NCBI GenBank assembly: GCA_039619475.1
Contig: CM077115.1
Span: 140,256,172-140,320,171 of the forward strand
Source: Icerya purchasi
Taxonomy: Eukaryota > Arthropoda > Insecta > Hemiptera > Monophlebidae
Direction: 5' to 3'
Length of the DNA: 64,000 nt
How positions within the stretch are numbered: position 1 is the stretch's first letter; each line of letters begins with the position of its first letter. Below are positions 27,401-35,579 of this stretch, in pieces. The position numbers and the translations under genes are program-made. The notes beneath the pieces are model-generated. The model was not told the origin of the DNA. It saw only the letters and a program-made list of their open reading frames with translations, and did no database searches.

Positions 27401-28693
27401 CTACCATTTTCCTTTATTTTTAAATGTTTCTGAAAATCGAAGCGAAACCAATCAGTTTAATTTGCATAAAATATTTACTTCAATCACGTAATTAATGTCT
27501 GATATAGGAAATTTTTATTTAGTTAAATAATTAATCTTAAATTCAAACACTATAAAACTACTTTTTACGAATTGTTTTATAAATTCCTATATATAAATAC
27601 ATGTATATATACTGTGTTTTTCGTTTAATGTATACTTAAATTTGTTTATTTAATCTTTAGTTACTCACCTGCTTCTTTTGAACTTTACTACTCTTTCGAT
27701 GTATTTTGTACACCAACCGAATAACAGCGATAAAGTGTCTTGTAAAGTAATAAAATGATATTAAAACGCTTAAATTTAGATAAAAACATTTATTCATAAA
27801 AAATACAAAAAACAAAATATTAGTTAGTCTTCAGATATTGAACTTTTCAGAACACTTCTGGCAAGCAAATGATAATACTCACATAATTACTCGCCCGGTG
27901 TGCGCTAGATATCATACAGACACTTCACGTAATAACTGTTCATAGACAACAAAAAACCGACCAACGCTGATCGAATATCTACAGCTTTAGTATATAATTT
28001 CTGACGATAACAAGATGAATACAACGTTAGCAAATTTTTATATTTACACAATTATTCGTGCGATCACAGACAACAAAAAACATACGAACTAATGTTGATC
28101 AAGTTGTTATTTACTATAAACAAATTTCTGGTGGTAAGTTAGTTGAGGAAGTCTTACTGAAATATTCATTTCCGTTAAAATGATAACGAAAAATTCCGCA
28201 CTGGTGTACAAAATACACCAACACGTGTAACTAAGGGTTAAATAAAAACTAAGTGTACTATTTATTTTTATTTCGGAAAGTGTTAATGAAGTAATTATAA
28301 AAACTGAAAACAAAAGGAAAGTCTACACTTACTCAATATTCCTATATCGTTTGATTCGACTACTTTTTCTAGTTGTTCACTGACAATTAAGCCATCCGTG
28401 TAACTGACTAACATCGCACGTATTAGGACACCAAATTCTTGTTCTTTAAACCACAAATAAAATGTAAAACTGTATATACCGTATTTATTTATAACACAAA
28501 ATTATAAATTTATAAAACTCTAAATATACCTATTTCTGTAGAAACCCTCATTAAATAATCCTTATCGTCGTCCAATAAAATAATATTCATTCCTCGTCTA
28601 GCCAACTCCTCTGCAAATAATTTACCGGTACCATTGTGAATACCACTCACAACTAAATAAAAAATAATGAAAATATATATACCTATATCATAC

Positions 28694-28773
<80 letters not shown>

Positions 28774-29065
28774 TAATTAATTTACATAATACGAAATGAT
28801 AACCTTAACATTTAAAAACATTTTTATATTCGAAACATAAACATAACTTGCCTGCCCATTTGCCCAACGTCGTTGTTAAGTCACTAGCAGGGTGCAATTT
28901 TGTCCACAAATGCTGTTGAATTCCTTTATAAACAGACCAACTAAAACCAACTGTGATCTTCCCAGCATAGATTAAGCCGCACGTGATCAATACATCTTGA
29001 CAAAATTGAAATTCTTTAGCAATTTCTAACATCAACAAAGATACACTATCTGAAAATAGTGCCAT
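9399..29065 (-). CDS. HSDL1: HSDL1-like inactive hydroxysteroid dehydrogenase-like protein, six exons, 328 aa
   Basis: The gene encodes a member of the short-chain dehydrogenase/reductase (SDR) superfamily of the HSD17B12/HSDL1 branch. Vertebrate HSDL1 is regarded as catalytically inactive. Coding exons on the minus strand: 29065-28852, 28652-28530, 28443-28333, 20252-20032, 18090-17869 and 9494-9399. They total 987 bp and join in frame, giving 328 aa, essentially the vertebrate length. An N-terminal hydrophobic segment (residues about 20-45) precedes the Rossmann motif G75-I-H-N-G-T-G81 and AEELARRG. The NNAG-like site reads INAHD, and the active-site Tyr/Lys are kept as YSASK (219-223). The catalytic Ser position, 13 residues before the Tyr, is Arg206. 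The C-terminus is hydrophobic (LWLLEQIPAFVIQFAVYEL). HSD17B12 is the nearest alternative, but the lost Ser and total length favour HSDL1. Introns 3 and 5 are each about 8 kb and hold most of the local transposons. Confidence 0.9.
10689..13143 (-). mobile_element. hAT element of 2455 bp with identical 8-bp TSD
   Basis: The left end CAGTAGCGTAGCG and the reverse-complemented right end CAGTGGCCTAGCG form terminal repeats. Both are flanked by the same eight bases, gctgtacg (10681-10688 and 13144-13151), the target duplication length of hAT elements. Inside, on the minus strand, is a decayed ZMYM1/DUF4371-like hAT transposase. The element sits in the last intron of the HSDL1-like gene. Confidence 0.92.
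11093..12240 (-). pseudogene. Decayed hAT transposase (ZMYM1-like, DUF4371 type)
   Basis: Going down the minus strand the frames read YMSPEIQNELIAPFWE (about 12165-12118), ILNKLEADGLDINNCRG with NNAAVIAGRHSGVQQRIK (about 11910-11800), PSSNHSLNPVCLHVASVEAS (about 11770-11710), STHRWEVLIAVTGKSLK (about 11655-11605), DTRWRARGDAV (about 11595-11560), then FLGLWEAVLHEVNDAQKYL and RRCKLRKKYVCEEL. These are the successive blocks of the RNase H-fold domain of ZMYM1-like hAT proteins. Several stops and frame shifts interrupt them. The last 85 codons, to the stop at 11093, are still open. Confidence 0.85.
13499..15802 (+). other. Possible LTR/leader of a BEL-like element, hosting a MITE
   Basis: The DNA before the gag fragment starts with tgtccccctc (13499) and contains two related blocks, about 15341-15420 and 15560-15630, both reading 'agtgcgt..cgctcggtttcg.ccacg' and 'gca.gttgcgtt'. 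Similar phrases 'aaaggtttcg' occur at 15100 and 15170. This could be the LTR and leader of the element that carries the gag fragment, but no partner LTR is in the window, so the borders are guesses. Confidence 0.25.
13830..14445. mobile_element. hAT-type MITE, 616 bp, TSD gtagatac
   Basis: The ends TAGAGCTGTTAAAA and, reversed, TAGAGCTGGTGATT are flanked by identical eight-base copies of gtagatac (13822-13829 and 14446-14453). The end regions carry many copies of CGGTTAA, AACCGG and CCGATA in both directions, typical subterminal motifs. There is no coding capacity. Removing the element and one TSD restores a near-perfect palindrome at the target. Confidence 0.92.
15803..16680 (+). pseudogene. 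LTR-retrotransposon gag fragment with CCHC zinc knuckle
   Basis: An ATG at 15803 opens MNSIDAALLESVMKDKIYEI, a helical stretch followed by stops. After several frame breaks an open piece at 16355-16666 contains CVLCKEDDHYLSNC, an exact C-x2-C-x4-H-x4-C zinc knuckle, as found in gag proteins. The 'CxxCxxDHxLxxC' style fits BEL/Pao elements best. No protease, reverse transcriptase or integrase follows, so only a truncated and inactive piece remains. Confidence 0.6.
16690..19990. other. HSDL1: HSDL1 intronic sequence around exon 5
   Basis: Apart from exon 5, this is AT-rich intron. Near 19722-19746 the phrase 'gggtatagaacttactttactttat' resembles the 3' end and tail of the SINE found at 21920 and may be a fragment of another copy. 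Nothing else is supported. Confidence 0.45.
17869..18090 (-). CDS. HSDL1: HSDL1 exon 5
   Basis: The acceptor is atttaaag; the donor is TTCAG|gtatag. Exactly 74 codons, starting AYTDFLSNALHWEYRETNVQ, which continues the SASK...ALQYEY pattern of the family, and ending GSWISSIQ, equivalent to the family's 'GYWSHSIQ'. No frame break. Confidence 0.92.
20032..20252 (-). CDS. HSDL1: HSDL1 exon 4 (active-site region)
   Basis: The acceptor is tatgttag and the donor CCAAA|gtaagt. It encodes 73 codons, including MTRDQIMDIITTNVIST, LVLPGMIQRDRGIILNV and the active-site block ending PYSASK. The serine expected in the catalytic triad is arginine here, while Tyr and Lys are kept. Confidence 0.93.
20253..21910. 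other. HSDL1: HSDL1 intron 3, no gene seen
   Basis: AT-rich, purine-biased intron, with an A-rich part at 20760-21110. No supported feature. Confidence 0.5.
21920..22047 (+). repeat. Short tRNA-derived SINE with (ACTT)n tail and 9-bp TSD
   Basis: Starts TCTGGCCGAGCGGAAGG, like the 5' part of a tRNA (A-box region of a Ser/Leu-type tRNA), and ends in cttactttactttactt. The nine bases taacagttg occur directly on both sides (21911-21919 and 22048-22056). The body shares 'cttagtacattgtgaacctt' and 'aacttcacaatcc' with three other copies in the window. This copy lacks a B-box region and is shorter than the copy at 35158. Confidence 0.85.
22155..22271 (-). repeat. SINE copy, minus strand, 9-bp TSD
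   Basis: The same family as at 21920, inverted. The tail is at the lower end (attaaagtaaatcaagtccc on the plus strand) and the body contains 'ggattgtgaagttaaggttc'. The nine bases cattagtaa flank it at 22146-22154 and 22272-22280. It is truncated at its 5' end. Confidence 0.8.
22272..24170. other. HSDL1 intron 3, one coiled-coil-like open stretch
   Basis: Mostly AT-rich intron. On the minus strand about 22810-22685 an open stretch reads SLENRKISEKLKEIEIKKHE then ILDDAKRKIEELIRNEKSNL, strongly coiled-coil in pattern and preceded by 'attgtag', which could be a splice acceptor. I see no donor, no start and no family. It may be a fragment of an old transposon protein. Confidence 0.25.
24180..24560 (-). 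pseudogene. Mariner transposase C-terminal fossil (mellifera-like)
   Basis: The minus strand reads VFPHPAYSFDLSPPDFDLFL, the motif around the third catalytic D (family form HPPYSPDLSP.DFDLF), then KLKFPMRK, and ends near EINWRRLY. Upstream, a decayed 'VRHDTRPLISD' corresponds to the HDNARPH block with the second D. The lower end, ggtagtcccgaaagaaaaa, may be the terminal repeat. The N-terminal half is missing or unrecognisable. Confidence 0.7.
25155..26485 (-). mobile_element. DD41D (rosa-like) mariner-superfamily element, 1331 bp
   Basis: Terminal inverted repeats begin CAGGGTGCGGCAACGAAG and run about 40 bp with one mismatch, with TA on both outer sides (25153-25154, 26486-26487). The element contains one transposase frame on the minus strand. 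It lies in intron 3 of the HSDL1-like gene. The complete ends and TA duplication show a full insertion. Confidence 0.93.
25226..26350 (-). pseudogene. DD41D transposase: one uninterrupted frame with four stop codons
   Basis: From the ATG at 26350 (MSEWTCEQRVYMIERFIF) to the stop at 25226 is a single 375-codon frame without any frameshift. The helix-turn-helix part is SARLHAKNLKISERTVLQIL. First D: ITDEAHFYFNG; second: WFQQDGATAHTA; third: RSPDLSAADYFL. Forty-one residues separate the second and third D, the spacing of the rosa/DD41D group. The only faults are stops at 26198-26200 (TAG), 25814-25816 (TGA), 25556-25558 (TAG) and 25466-25468 (TGA). Family context suggests Trp at the TGA sites and at the first TAG, and Gln at 25556. 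Probably inactive as DNA stands. Confidence 0.9.
26490..28330. other. HSDL1: HSDL1 intron 3, no gene seen
   Basis: AT-rich intron. No transposon ends or coding stretch that I can support. Confidence 0.5.
28333..28443 (-). CDS. HSDL1: HSDL1 exon 3
   Basis: The acceptor is tttaaag and the donor TTGA|gtaagt. It encodes 36 whole codons ending NDIGIL, and the split codon then gives I and the next exon's NAHD, matching the 'DVGILVNN' position of the family. The middle of the exon is weakly conserved; the assignment rests on phase, length and the conserved end. Confidence 0.85.
28530..28652 (-). CDS. HSDL1: HSDL1 exon 2 (Rossmann glycine motif)
   Basis: The acceptor is tttatttag; the donor is ATAG|gtatat. 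The exon encodes VSGIHNGTGKLFAEELARRG and then MNIILLDDDKDYLM, the first beta-alpha-beta of the SDR fold, and ends in phase 1. Confidence 0.9.
28681..28772. repeat. (TA)n microsatellite with CATA flank
   Basis: A short run of catacatacatacata passes into about 35 TA units, in intron 1 of the HSDL1-like gene, 30 bp from exon 2. Confidence 0.95.
28852..29065 (-). CDS. HSDL1: HSDL1 exon 1 (start codon, GC donor)
   Basis: The ATG at 29065-29063 opens MALFSDSVSLLMLEIAKEFQ, 71 codons plus one base. An upstream in-frame ATG exists, but the downstream one fits the family start. The exon ends AATGGGCAG followed by gcaagt, a GC donor in the usual strong AG|GCAAGT context. The junction rebuilds KWAVVSG, which is conserved in the family, so the GC donor is very likely real. 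Confidence 0.9.
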
Positions 29066-30185
29066 TTTATTCCAAATTACAAGTTTTACGATTAAATGTA
29101 ATCCGAAGGTGAAAATATAAACAAAATGCCGCAATTATTACACCGCTACATTTACACTCAATTATAATTAATTCAAACTGTAAAACTTAGCCGAATGTAT
29201 CGAGATTTTGAGTAGGAGTTTACAGCGTTGGTAATCGAACGCAAGAATTCAAACTACGATTACAGCGCCATCAATTGGCCATTTAATTATTTCTTTTTTA
29301 TCAAAAATATAAAATATAAAATTATATTCTGACAAAAGGAGTATTTAAAAATGTTACACATAAATCCTTTATTTATAGATGCATATTAAAATAAAGATAT
29401 CTGCATATTATTGATATTAAAAGGAATTTAGGTACATTAAAAGGGGATTTTTTTATTAAGGGGTTATTGTTTGATTGAGCGATATATAAATTTTTGATTC
29501 ATTTTCATTTGCTTACCATATTATATTCAAAAATAATACGTGTTTCAATTTAATACCTCAAAGTATTTTAGATGCAAAAATATTGTTCTCGGCGTATGAA
29601 AATGGTGAGAAAATTAAGTAAAGTTTGATGTGCTCACAATGGTTATAAATTGGCATTAAAAAACTTCGTGGTATATTGTTTAGTTTAAAAAAAGTTTTGA
29701 AAAATGAAAAATGTATTTACTTGTACGATGTGTTTTGGGAATTTTAAAACCAAATTTACCTTACACAAACACATTGTTAATCAAAAATATTTGACAGAAA
29801 ATACAATAATAATGAATGAATTAAAGGTAATGTAACAAAATTTTAGAATTTAAAAGTTTTATTTATTATCTTATATTTCATTAACTGTTTCCAAAATGTA
29901 TTTTATTTCAATGGTTACTTACATACATGTTGCTCTTAACTTATTACTTTCTCAAATGTTAGTATTGTGTTCTTTTCATTTGTGTATTTTTTAGTTTTTT
30001 ACATTTCTCTATTTTTTTTAAGACCTGGTACATTCATTTGGTTTTTTAACATGCAGCACCACTGGGAACCACAATTAAAAAGTGCCACATCCAATTTTTT
30101 TATTGCAATAACATACTTAAAGAAGGAAAACGTAGTAAAACTTTGTACCAACAAAGTAGTACACTTCAATCGTTTTTGAGGTGGG
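29066..30185. other. HSDL1 upstream region
   Basis: Sequence 5' of the HSDL1 start codon should contain its promoter and 5' UTR, but I see no distinctive core element. The rest is AT-rich with no supported gene. Confidence 0.4.
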
Positions 30186-30254
30186 CAGGGCCGTATCCAG
30201 ATCAAAATTTCAGGAGAGGTTAAGAAAATATTTTTATAAATAAATATATATATG

Positions 30255-30674
30255 CATTGGCGCACTCAAGGGGGTGCCACTGGGCCATTGCTCCCCCCAA
30301 AAAATCTTCGAAATCTTAATTTCGTTTTGTAATATTTTGTTTTACTTAATTTTTTTTTAAAAACATACATATTTACTTTTTACTTATATTACAAGTATAA
30401 TATTATATACTTTTAGCTAAAAATAATATTCGCATTCTTATCTAATTTGTGCTTATTACAAACATAATGTTATCTATTATTATTATTTTAAAAAAAATAA
30501 AATTCGTCAGTTTTGTAACTTTGTTAAAAATAATCGTTAATTTTGTATTTTTTTTATTTTAATTTACAAACCACAGAAATAGGTAGGTACGTAGTCGAGT
30601 TACCGAGTTACCACCCCCTAACTCATTTTCTAAATTTTAGCCCCGACCAAAAAAAAATCCTGAGTGCGCCTTTG
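30255..30674. mobile_element. hAT-type MITE, 420 bp, TSD tatatatg
   Basis: The ends CATTGGCGCACTCA and, reversed, CAAAGGCGCACTCA are flanked by tatatatg on both sides (30247-30254 and 30675-30682). The interior is AT-rich and non-coding. Confidence 0.88.
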
Positions 30675-30747
30675 TATATATGTATGTGTGCGTATGTGTG
30701 TGTGTGTATGTATTATTATAAAATATATTTATTTATAAATAGTACAC

Positions 30748-31022
30748 CTGCCCCCCTGGAGCCTTAAAACTTTTAAATCAATTGGCCATGATGAGTATAC
30801 ATAGGCGCGTAATTATGAACAATTTGCCAAAAACCCATGAAAATTATGTTTTAATTAAGATTTTATTCTTGTTTAATAAAATATTAAGCCTTTACAACTT
30901 ATAAATTTTATTTTTCCTATAACTCATATTCTTTATCTATCATCTTGCCCCCCCCCCTCACCCCCACGACGACTGGCAAACTCATCTTGCCCCCTCTGGC
31001 CCATCGGCTGACGACGCCCTTG
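30748..31022. mobile_element. hAT-type MITE copy with irregular left end, TSD tagtacac
   Basis: A member of the family also found at 41721 and 60988. The right end is GACGACGCCCTTG as in the others. The left end, however, starts directly at CTGCCCCCCTGGAGCC and lacks the first ~30 bp of the family. Even so, the octamer tagtacac flanks both ends exactly (30740-30747 and 31023-31030). A remnant of the coding phrase QLAMMS is still visible. Confidence 0.85.
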
Positions 31023-31264
31023 TAGTACACTAAAGCCTTGTAGCCAATTATTGTATATACAATATTTGAACACTACAATAAAAACAAATAAAAAATAGCC
31101 GTTTCCATAGAATTGATAAAAATTAAATTTTTCTTTTCTTTTATCAAAAATTGAATAAAAAAATTATTCTGAATTTTGGTTCATTTAATTCAAGCAGTTA
31201 TTATTTCGCAAACACCCGTGTGTGTGTGTGGGGGGGGGGTATGGCCCTGGAGACGAGTGTATAT

Positions 31265-31922
31265 TAGTGGCGGTTCTGGGGAGCATCCCTTCCCTTTCCA
31301 AGAACCAAAACCTTAATAAAAAAATTTGTTACAACAAAGAAACTTAATTTATACTAGAAAATATGTGTATAAATGTTACCTATGGATTTAATTATATAAC
31401 TAATATTTAATACTGTTTTCTAGCAAAACTATTAATATTACATTTTTTTTCTATTTTAAACGCAACTGTCATGTATCTTTTGTCATTTTTATTTATTTTT
31501 AATTTTTATTTTGTAATGCAAATGAAAATAGTTCAATGAGAAATATATATATATATATATATATATTTTTTACCTGCTCACGAACAAAAAATTCGGATCG
31601 GATTACTAACAAAAATAAAAGAGAAGTAAAGTTGAATAAAAATGCTATCTTCCTACTCTTTCTAGTAATTTACTATTCAAATTCTAAACTACCATTTTAG
31701 CTACAATTTTATAATTTTTTTATTTTTCACTTAAAAATAAAACAAAATTTAAATAAAACTGTAATAATTATGTATTTTTAAAACGTTTTTAAATTTCTAA
31801 CGAGGTCGCTTTTTTATTTTCTTTATGAAACAAGGTACTTATCAAATCTACTGTTTACCATATAAAATATTACATAATTATATAATTTCCTTCTCCAAAA
31901 TTTTTCTCTGGAACCGCCCCTG
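31265..31922 (-). mobile_element. hAT-type non-autonomous element, about 658 bp
   Basis: The reverse strand begins CAGGGGCGGTTCCAGAGA and the other end is TAGTGGCGGTTC. The flanking octamers gtgtatat and atgtatat match at 7 of 8. The interior shares 'gtagtttagaatttgaat', 'ttactagaaagag' and 'taatccgatccgaatt' with the element at 60581. No coding capacity. Confidence 0.85.
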
Positions 31923-32780
31923 ATGTATATAAAAAGAAACGTGAGATTTTTTTTTATATTATGTATCAAAAATGTAAATTTAAAATGAAAAAGGAGATTT
32001 TACTTGCAAATGTTTATTGATTCAAAACTTATAAAGGGTTAATTTCATACATTTTTTATTAATCTTAGAAAATATCTAGATAAAGTTTTTAACTATTTCC
32101 AGATAAACTGAAATTAATTAATTTTGATGAAAAATAAAATTAAGAATAAAGTTTTGCAAAAAAAAACAGTGAATTTTTAATGCTCAGAAATAAACTTGTC
32201 AGTAAAAAAATGAAAAACCAGGGTTACATTACAACACTAGCATATTAAAACTTATATTTCATATTTTTCGTTTGCTATCTTGTTATTTTTTTATTTGTAC
32301 TCTACTAACATATTTCATTTTTTTGTTTTCTATTTTCTCAAATTCTGCACAAGACACGACAAAAAACATTAATTCATGCTCCTTTTATTTTTGTTTGTTT
32401 GTGGTATTCTTCTGAAGCAATATTCCAAATCCCCAGATATTTTTTGATTTCTCCAATAAATGGTTTGATATCTATTTTGAAATTTAATTAAAATTTTTGT
32501 TCAATACATATCTGTGCACCAACTGTTCTACTATGTATTCTCTTAAAACACAGAGTATAATGTGTATGTATGTATGTATGTATGTATATATATATAAAAA
32601 AAGAATCAACTGCACAAAAATCATTTTGTCTTCTTGCCAAATAAAGTTTTCCTATAATTAAAGTAATATTATATAATTATTAACCTCCCATCCCACTTTA
32701 TTTCAATTGCTCCTTGGCTGTTCCAAAATTGTTTGGTTTCTGCAAAGCTTCTGTTGAAGTTCTACTCTTTTCAATATATT
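31923..32780. other. AT-rich spacer, short tatg microsatellite
   Basis: Nothing supported except a (tatg)n/(ta)n run near 32562-32595. Confidence 0.5.
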
Positions 32781-34250
32781 ATATATATTTGTAATATAGC
32801 TTCTCTCTTAATAGGATCATCTTCTCTTTTTTTTTGCTGACGATATGCTTTTATATTCCACTTCATACGATCTCATTTCTGCACACAAAAAACTCAATAA
32901 TACCTTATCAATATTAAATTACTAACTCCCTGATTTACATTTTTTAATCTCACTCTCTAAATCTGGTTGTATTAATTTTACTTATCGTCCTTTTAATTAT
33001 TTTCTACTAAATCTATTCTTAAGTAACATTCTTATTCCTTTAGTTAATAGTTTTTGTTATCTCGGTTTATTTCTAAATAGTTGCCTCTCTTTTTTCGAAT
33101 ATATTAACTACCTTCATATGTCGGTTCTTAAAAGTTTAATCTCCGTAAATCTATTTCATTAATAAAGTAGGAAGGGGATTATAGTACCTTAATTATCTTT
33201 TAAAAATCTATAATTCGTTCTAAACTGGATTTCCAGATCTTTCCTTTGCAAACTGGACCGTGTTCAGAAATTTCACCTTCGTTTGTGTCTAGGAGTTCTT
33301 AAATCAACTCTCATTCCAGCAATCCATGCTGAATCTAATGTTCTTTACCAATATGTAAATATCACTTAAGTTATCGTTTTCTTATAAATCGTCTTCCAGT
33401 TTCTTTTTCAAAATTTATTCCTTCTTACTTGTTCGTACTACAGAATTGGTGATATTGTTCAAAAACAAGGAAAAATCCCTTTCGTTCTCACACATCGAAT
33501 CAACTTATCAAATTTCTTCCACAAATTACATCTTATAATAAACTTCTTTACTTTACTTTTAACTTTACAGATTTGCTTCTTCCTTCTAGGTTATTTTTGT
33601 TGTCTCCTCACTCTAAAGCTATTGCATAAGGTTTTGCTAATCAAGAAATCCTTAATACCATCAATTCTTTATTTCCCTATCATTCTCTTCTTTTTGCTGG
33701 TGGATCGAAGGGCCTTCATGACGTTGGAGCATCCTTTCTATATCCTACTCACAACAACTTTGAAAGTTTTAGACTTTCTCCAACCTGTTTCATTTTTGTT
33801 AAAGAGCCTATTAAAAAATATTAAGAGCCATTCTTTTCATATTCACAATTCAAGATGATAATAAATTTCTAATTATCTCTGATGTTAAAAGTGTTTTACA
33901 AATAATTTCATCTTCATTTTCACAAACTTCCTGTGAACCTATCATTCTTCATATTCGTTCAGTTATCTATAACCTTTTCCAAACTCACCATACACAGATT
34001 TTCTGTAGATTCTAGGTCATGCTGATGTAGAAGGAAATGAAAGGATTGACCAGTTGTCTCATGATGTAACTGTTAATAGACTCTCCATTGACACATGCAC
34101 GCTAATAATGTACTTCTAATATCTAAAAAATATCCTTTTAAGTTTTAGTCAGACCCATATCCTCTTTTCAAACCAAATTTTCTGTTATCATTATATTCAA
34201 CCCGTTCTTCCATCTTATTCTTGGTTTTATAATTTCCCTTGTTTACATCG
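32780..34250 (+). pseudogene. Decayed non-LTR retrotransposon (LINE): RT end and RNase H
   Basis: FFADDMLLYSTS at about 32830-32865 is the [FY]ADD motif of a reverse transcriptase. Then come FANWTVFRNF (about 33248), CLGVLKSTLIPAIHAESNVL in mixed frames (about 33290-33345), and a ribonuclease H start TDGSKG..DVGASF (about 33700-33740) with FRLSPTCFIFVKEPI. Near 34020 'VEGNERIDQLSHDV' is the final RNase H motif. Stops and shifts occur throughout. The presence of RNase H after RT points to the I/R1-related lineages. Confidence 0.75.
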
Positions 34251-34316
34251 CTTTTTTTGGGGGGGAGGGGGCGTCAAACAGGGACCTCACCCAGAAACAA
34301 TAGGAAGAAGAGTTAA

Positions 34317-34600
34317 CTAATTGAAACTAGCAGAAATAAAGGAACCAATGGCAGGAAAAACAGACCGAGAAGGAAAGAGCAGGATATAGGAAGTGCAGTA
34401 GGGAACAGGAAGCCTTACCTTTAAGAGGATTAAATAAAAGAAAGAGCGTTCCGCAGAAAGAGCAGAACACTCATAGAAAATGTGATTAGTATCACAGACA
34501 ACTGCTTTGTTAGGATGTAGAGGACAATAAGGAGAGAAAACCAGAAAGAGGGCAATAAAATGTGATTGAAGCATAGGCGAATAATAGGGACAATAACAGA
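34317..34600 (-). pseudogene. LINE 3' coding fragment, inverted
   Basis: The minus strand reads SPYCPLHPNKAVVCDTNHIF then YECSALSAERSFFY, the C-terminal Cys/His region ('CxxC....DTNHIFxECxA') found after RNase H in this kind of LINE. It is in opposite orientation to the fragment that follows. Confidence 0.65.
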
Positions 34601-34935
34601 ACGTGGAAGAGAAGGGAATTCTGAAAACCACTATAGTATTTCTTCTTTATGTCGAGTGCATTTCAATCATTATCTCTTTCCTTCATCTCACTATCGTTTT
34701 TCACTTGCAGACTCTCCTTATTATCCTGTACATCCTTCTAAATCAAGAATGTAATTCAAACCACATCCTTTGCAAATGTTTCGCTCTGTTTTCTAAGCGT
34801 TTCATTGTTTACTCATAGTTCCTTAAACTTAATATTTCTCCTCCTTATAGTGCTGCATCAGTTTTTTCATTCCCATCATCTTCTGTTGCTCCTTCTTTTA
34901 GCTACTTCATTACCACCATAGCTGACTACATGCAA
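34600..34935 (+). pseudogene. LINE 3' coding fragment, direct
   Basis: The plus strand reads SPYYPVHPSKSRM then NHILCKCFALFSKRFIVYS, the same C-terminal Cys/His region as the inverted fragment at 34317-34600 but diverged from it. Together they form a head-to-head pair of LINE ends. Confidence 0.6.
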
Positions 34936-35157
34936 ATTTAAATAAACAATCTAGTTTTTTGCTGTTTTTTTTTGTTGAACATGGATTAATGCCTTTGTTG
35001 GTGAGCTTAAAATAAAAGAAAAAAAAGTATGGTAAATTCAACAACTTAGTTTATTCTTCAAACAATGATTTTTTTAAAAAGTAAGATTATGCTTGTTACA
35101 CATATTGTTTTTTTTTTAAATTTACTGAATAAGTTTTATAATTTTTTATTAGTGAAG

Positions 35158-35428
35158 TAAAGTATAGTAAGTCCCATAGTCTTGACGGGGCGTTTGGTAT
35201 TGTGAAGTTAATGTTCATAGTGTACTAAGCCCAACGCTACTAATGAGAGTAGGGGGGCCAGTTTGTTTCTTTTGGCCACCTTTCTCTCCTACATTTCTCT
35301 GGTACCCAATTATATGTGTTACTTCAGGCTGAGTAAACCTAAGCATGATCCGGATCCAGAATAAGACAAGTCTCAAACATGCGTCCTCTGATTAAGGAGC
35401 CAAGCACCTTAACCAGCAGGCTATAGCG
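35158..35428 (-). repeat. Longest SINE copy, with tRNA-like head
   Basis: Read on the minus strand it starts near 35428 with GCGCTATAGCCTGCTGGTTA (A-box-like TAGCCTGCTGG), then TTTGAGACTTG (B-box-like), a body shared with the copies at 21920, 22155 and 61838, and ends in 'gggacttactatactttactt'. It is about 270 bp. I could not assign a clear TSD. Confidence 0.75.
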
Positions 35429-35579
35429 CTATTTAACTTGTTATTACTTAATTAAATTTTATACTTAATCTAAAACTAAAACTAAAGTTTTATATTTCCA
35501 ATTTTACTCTAAATGGGATGTATGGTACCAACTTACGAATCTCTGCATGAATTTTTAGGCTGTTTGTAATTCAATATTA

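Larger units (their letters stand above)
30186..31249. mobile_element. Outer hAT-type element with two later insertions
   Basis: The left end CAGGGCCGTATCC and the reverse-complemented right end CAGGGCCATACCC form terminal repeats. The flanking octamers gaggtggg and gagacgag differ only by transitions, consistent with an old TSD. Two MITEs with perfect 8-bp TSDs (30255-30674 and 30748-31022) lie inside, so little of the outer element is left. A second copy of its left end (CAGGGTCACATC, ACCAAAATTTCAGAGA) is at 55680-55755, inverted. Confidence 0.65.

Noticed and set aside
29999..30265. 88-codon minus-strand frame overlapping the outer hAT end
   Set aside because: It crosses the element border at 30186 and the MITE start, so it cannot be an inherited gene.
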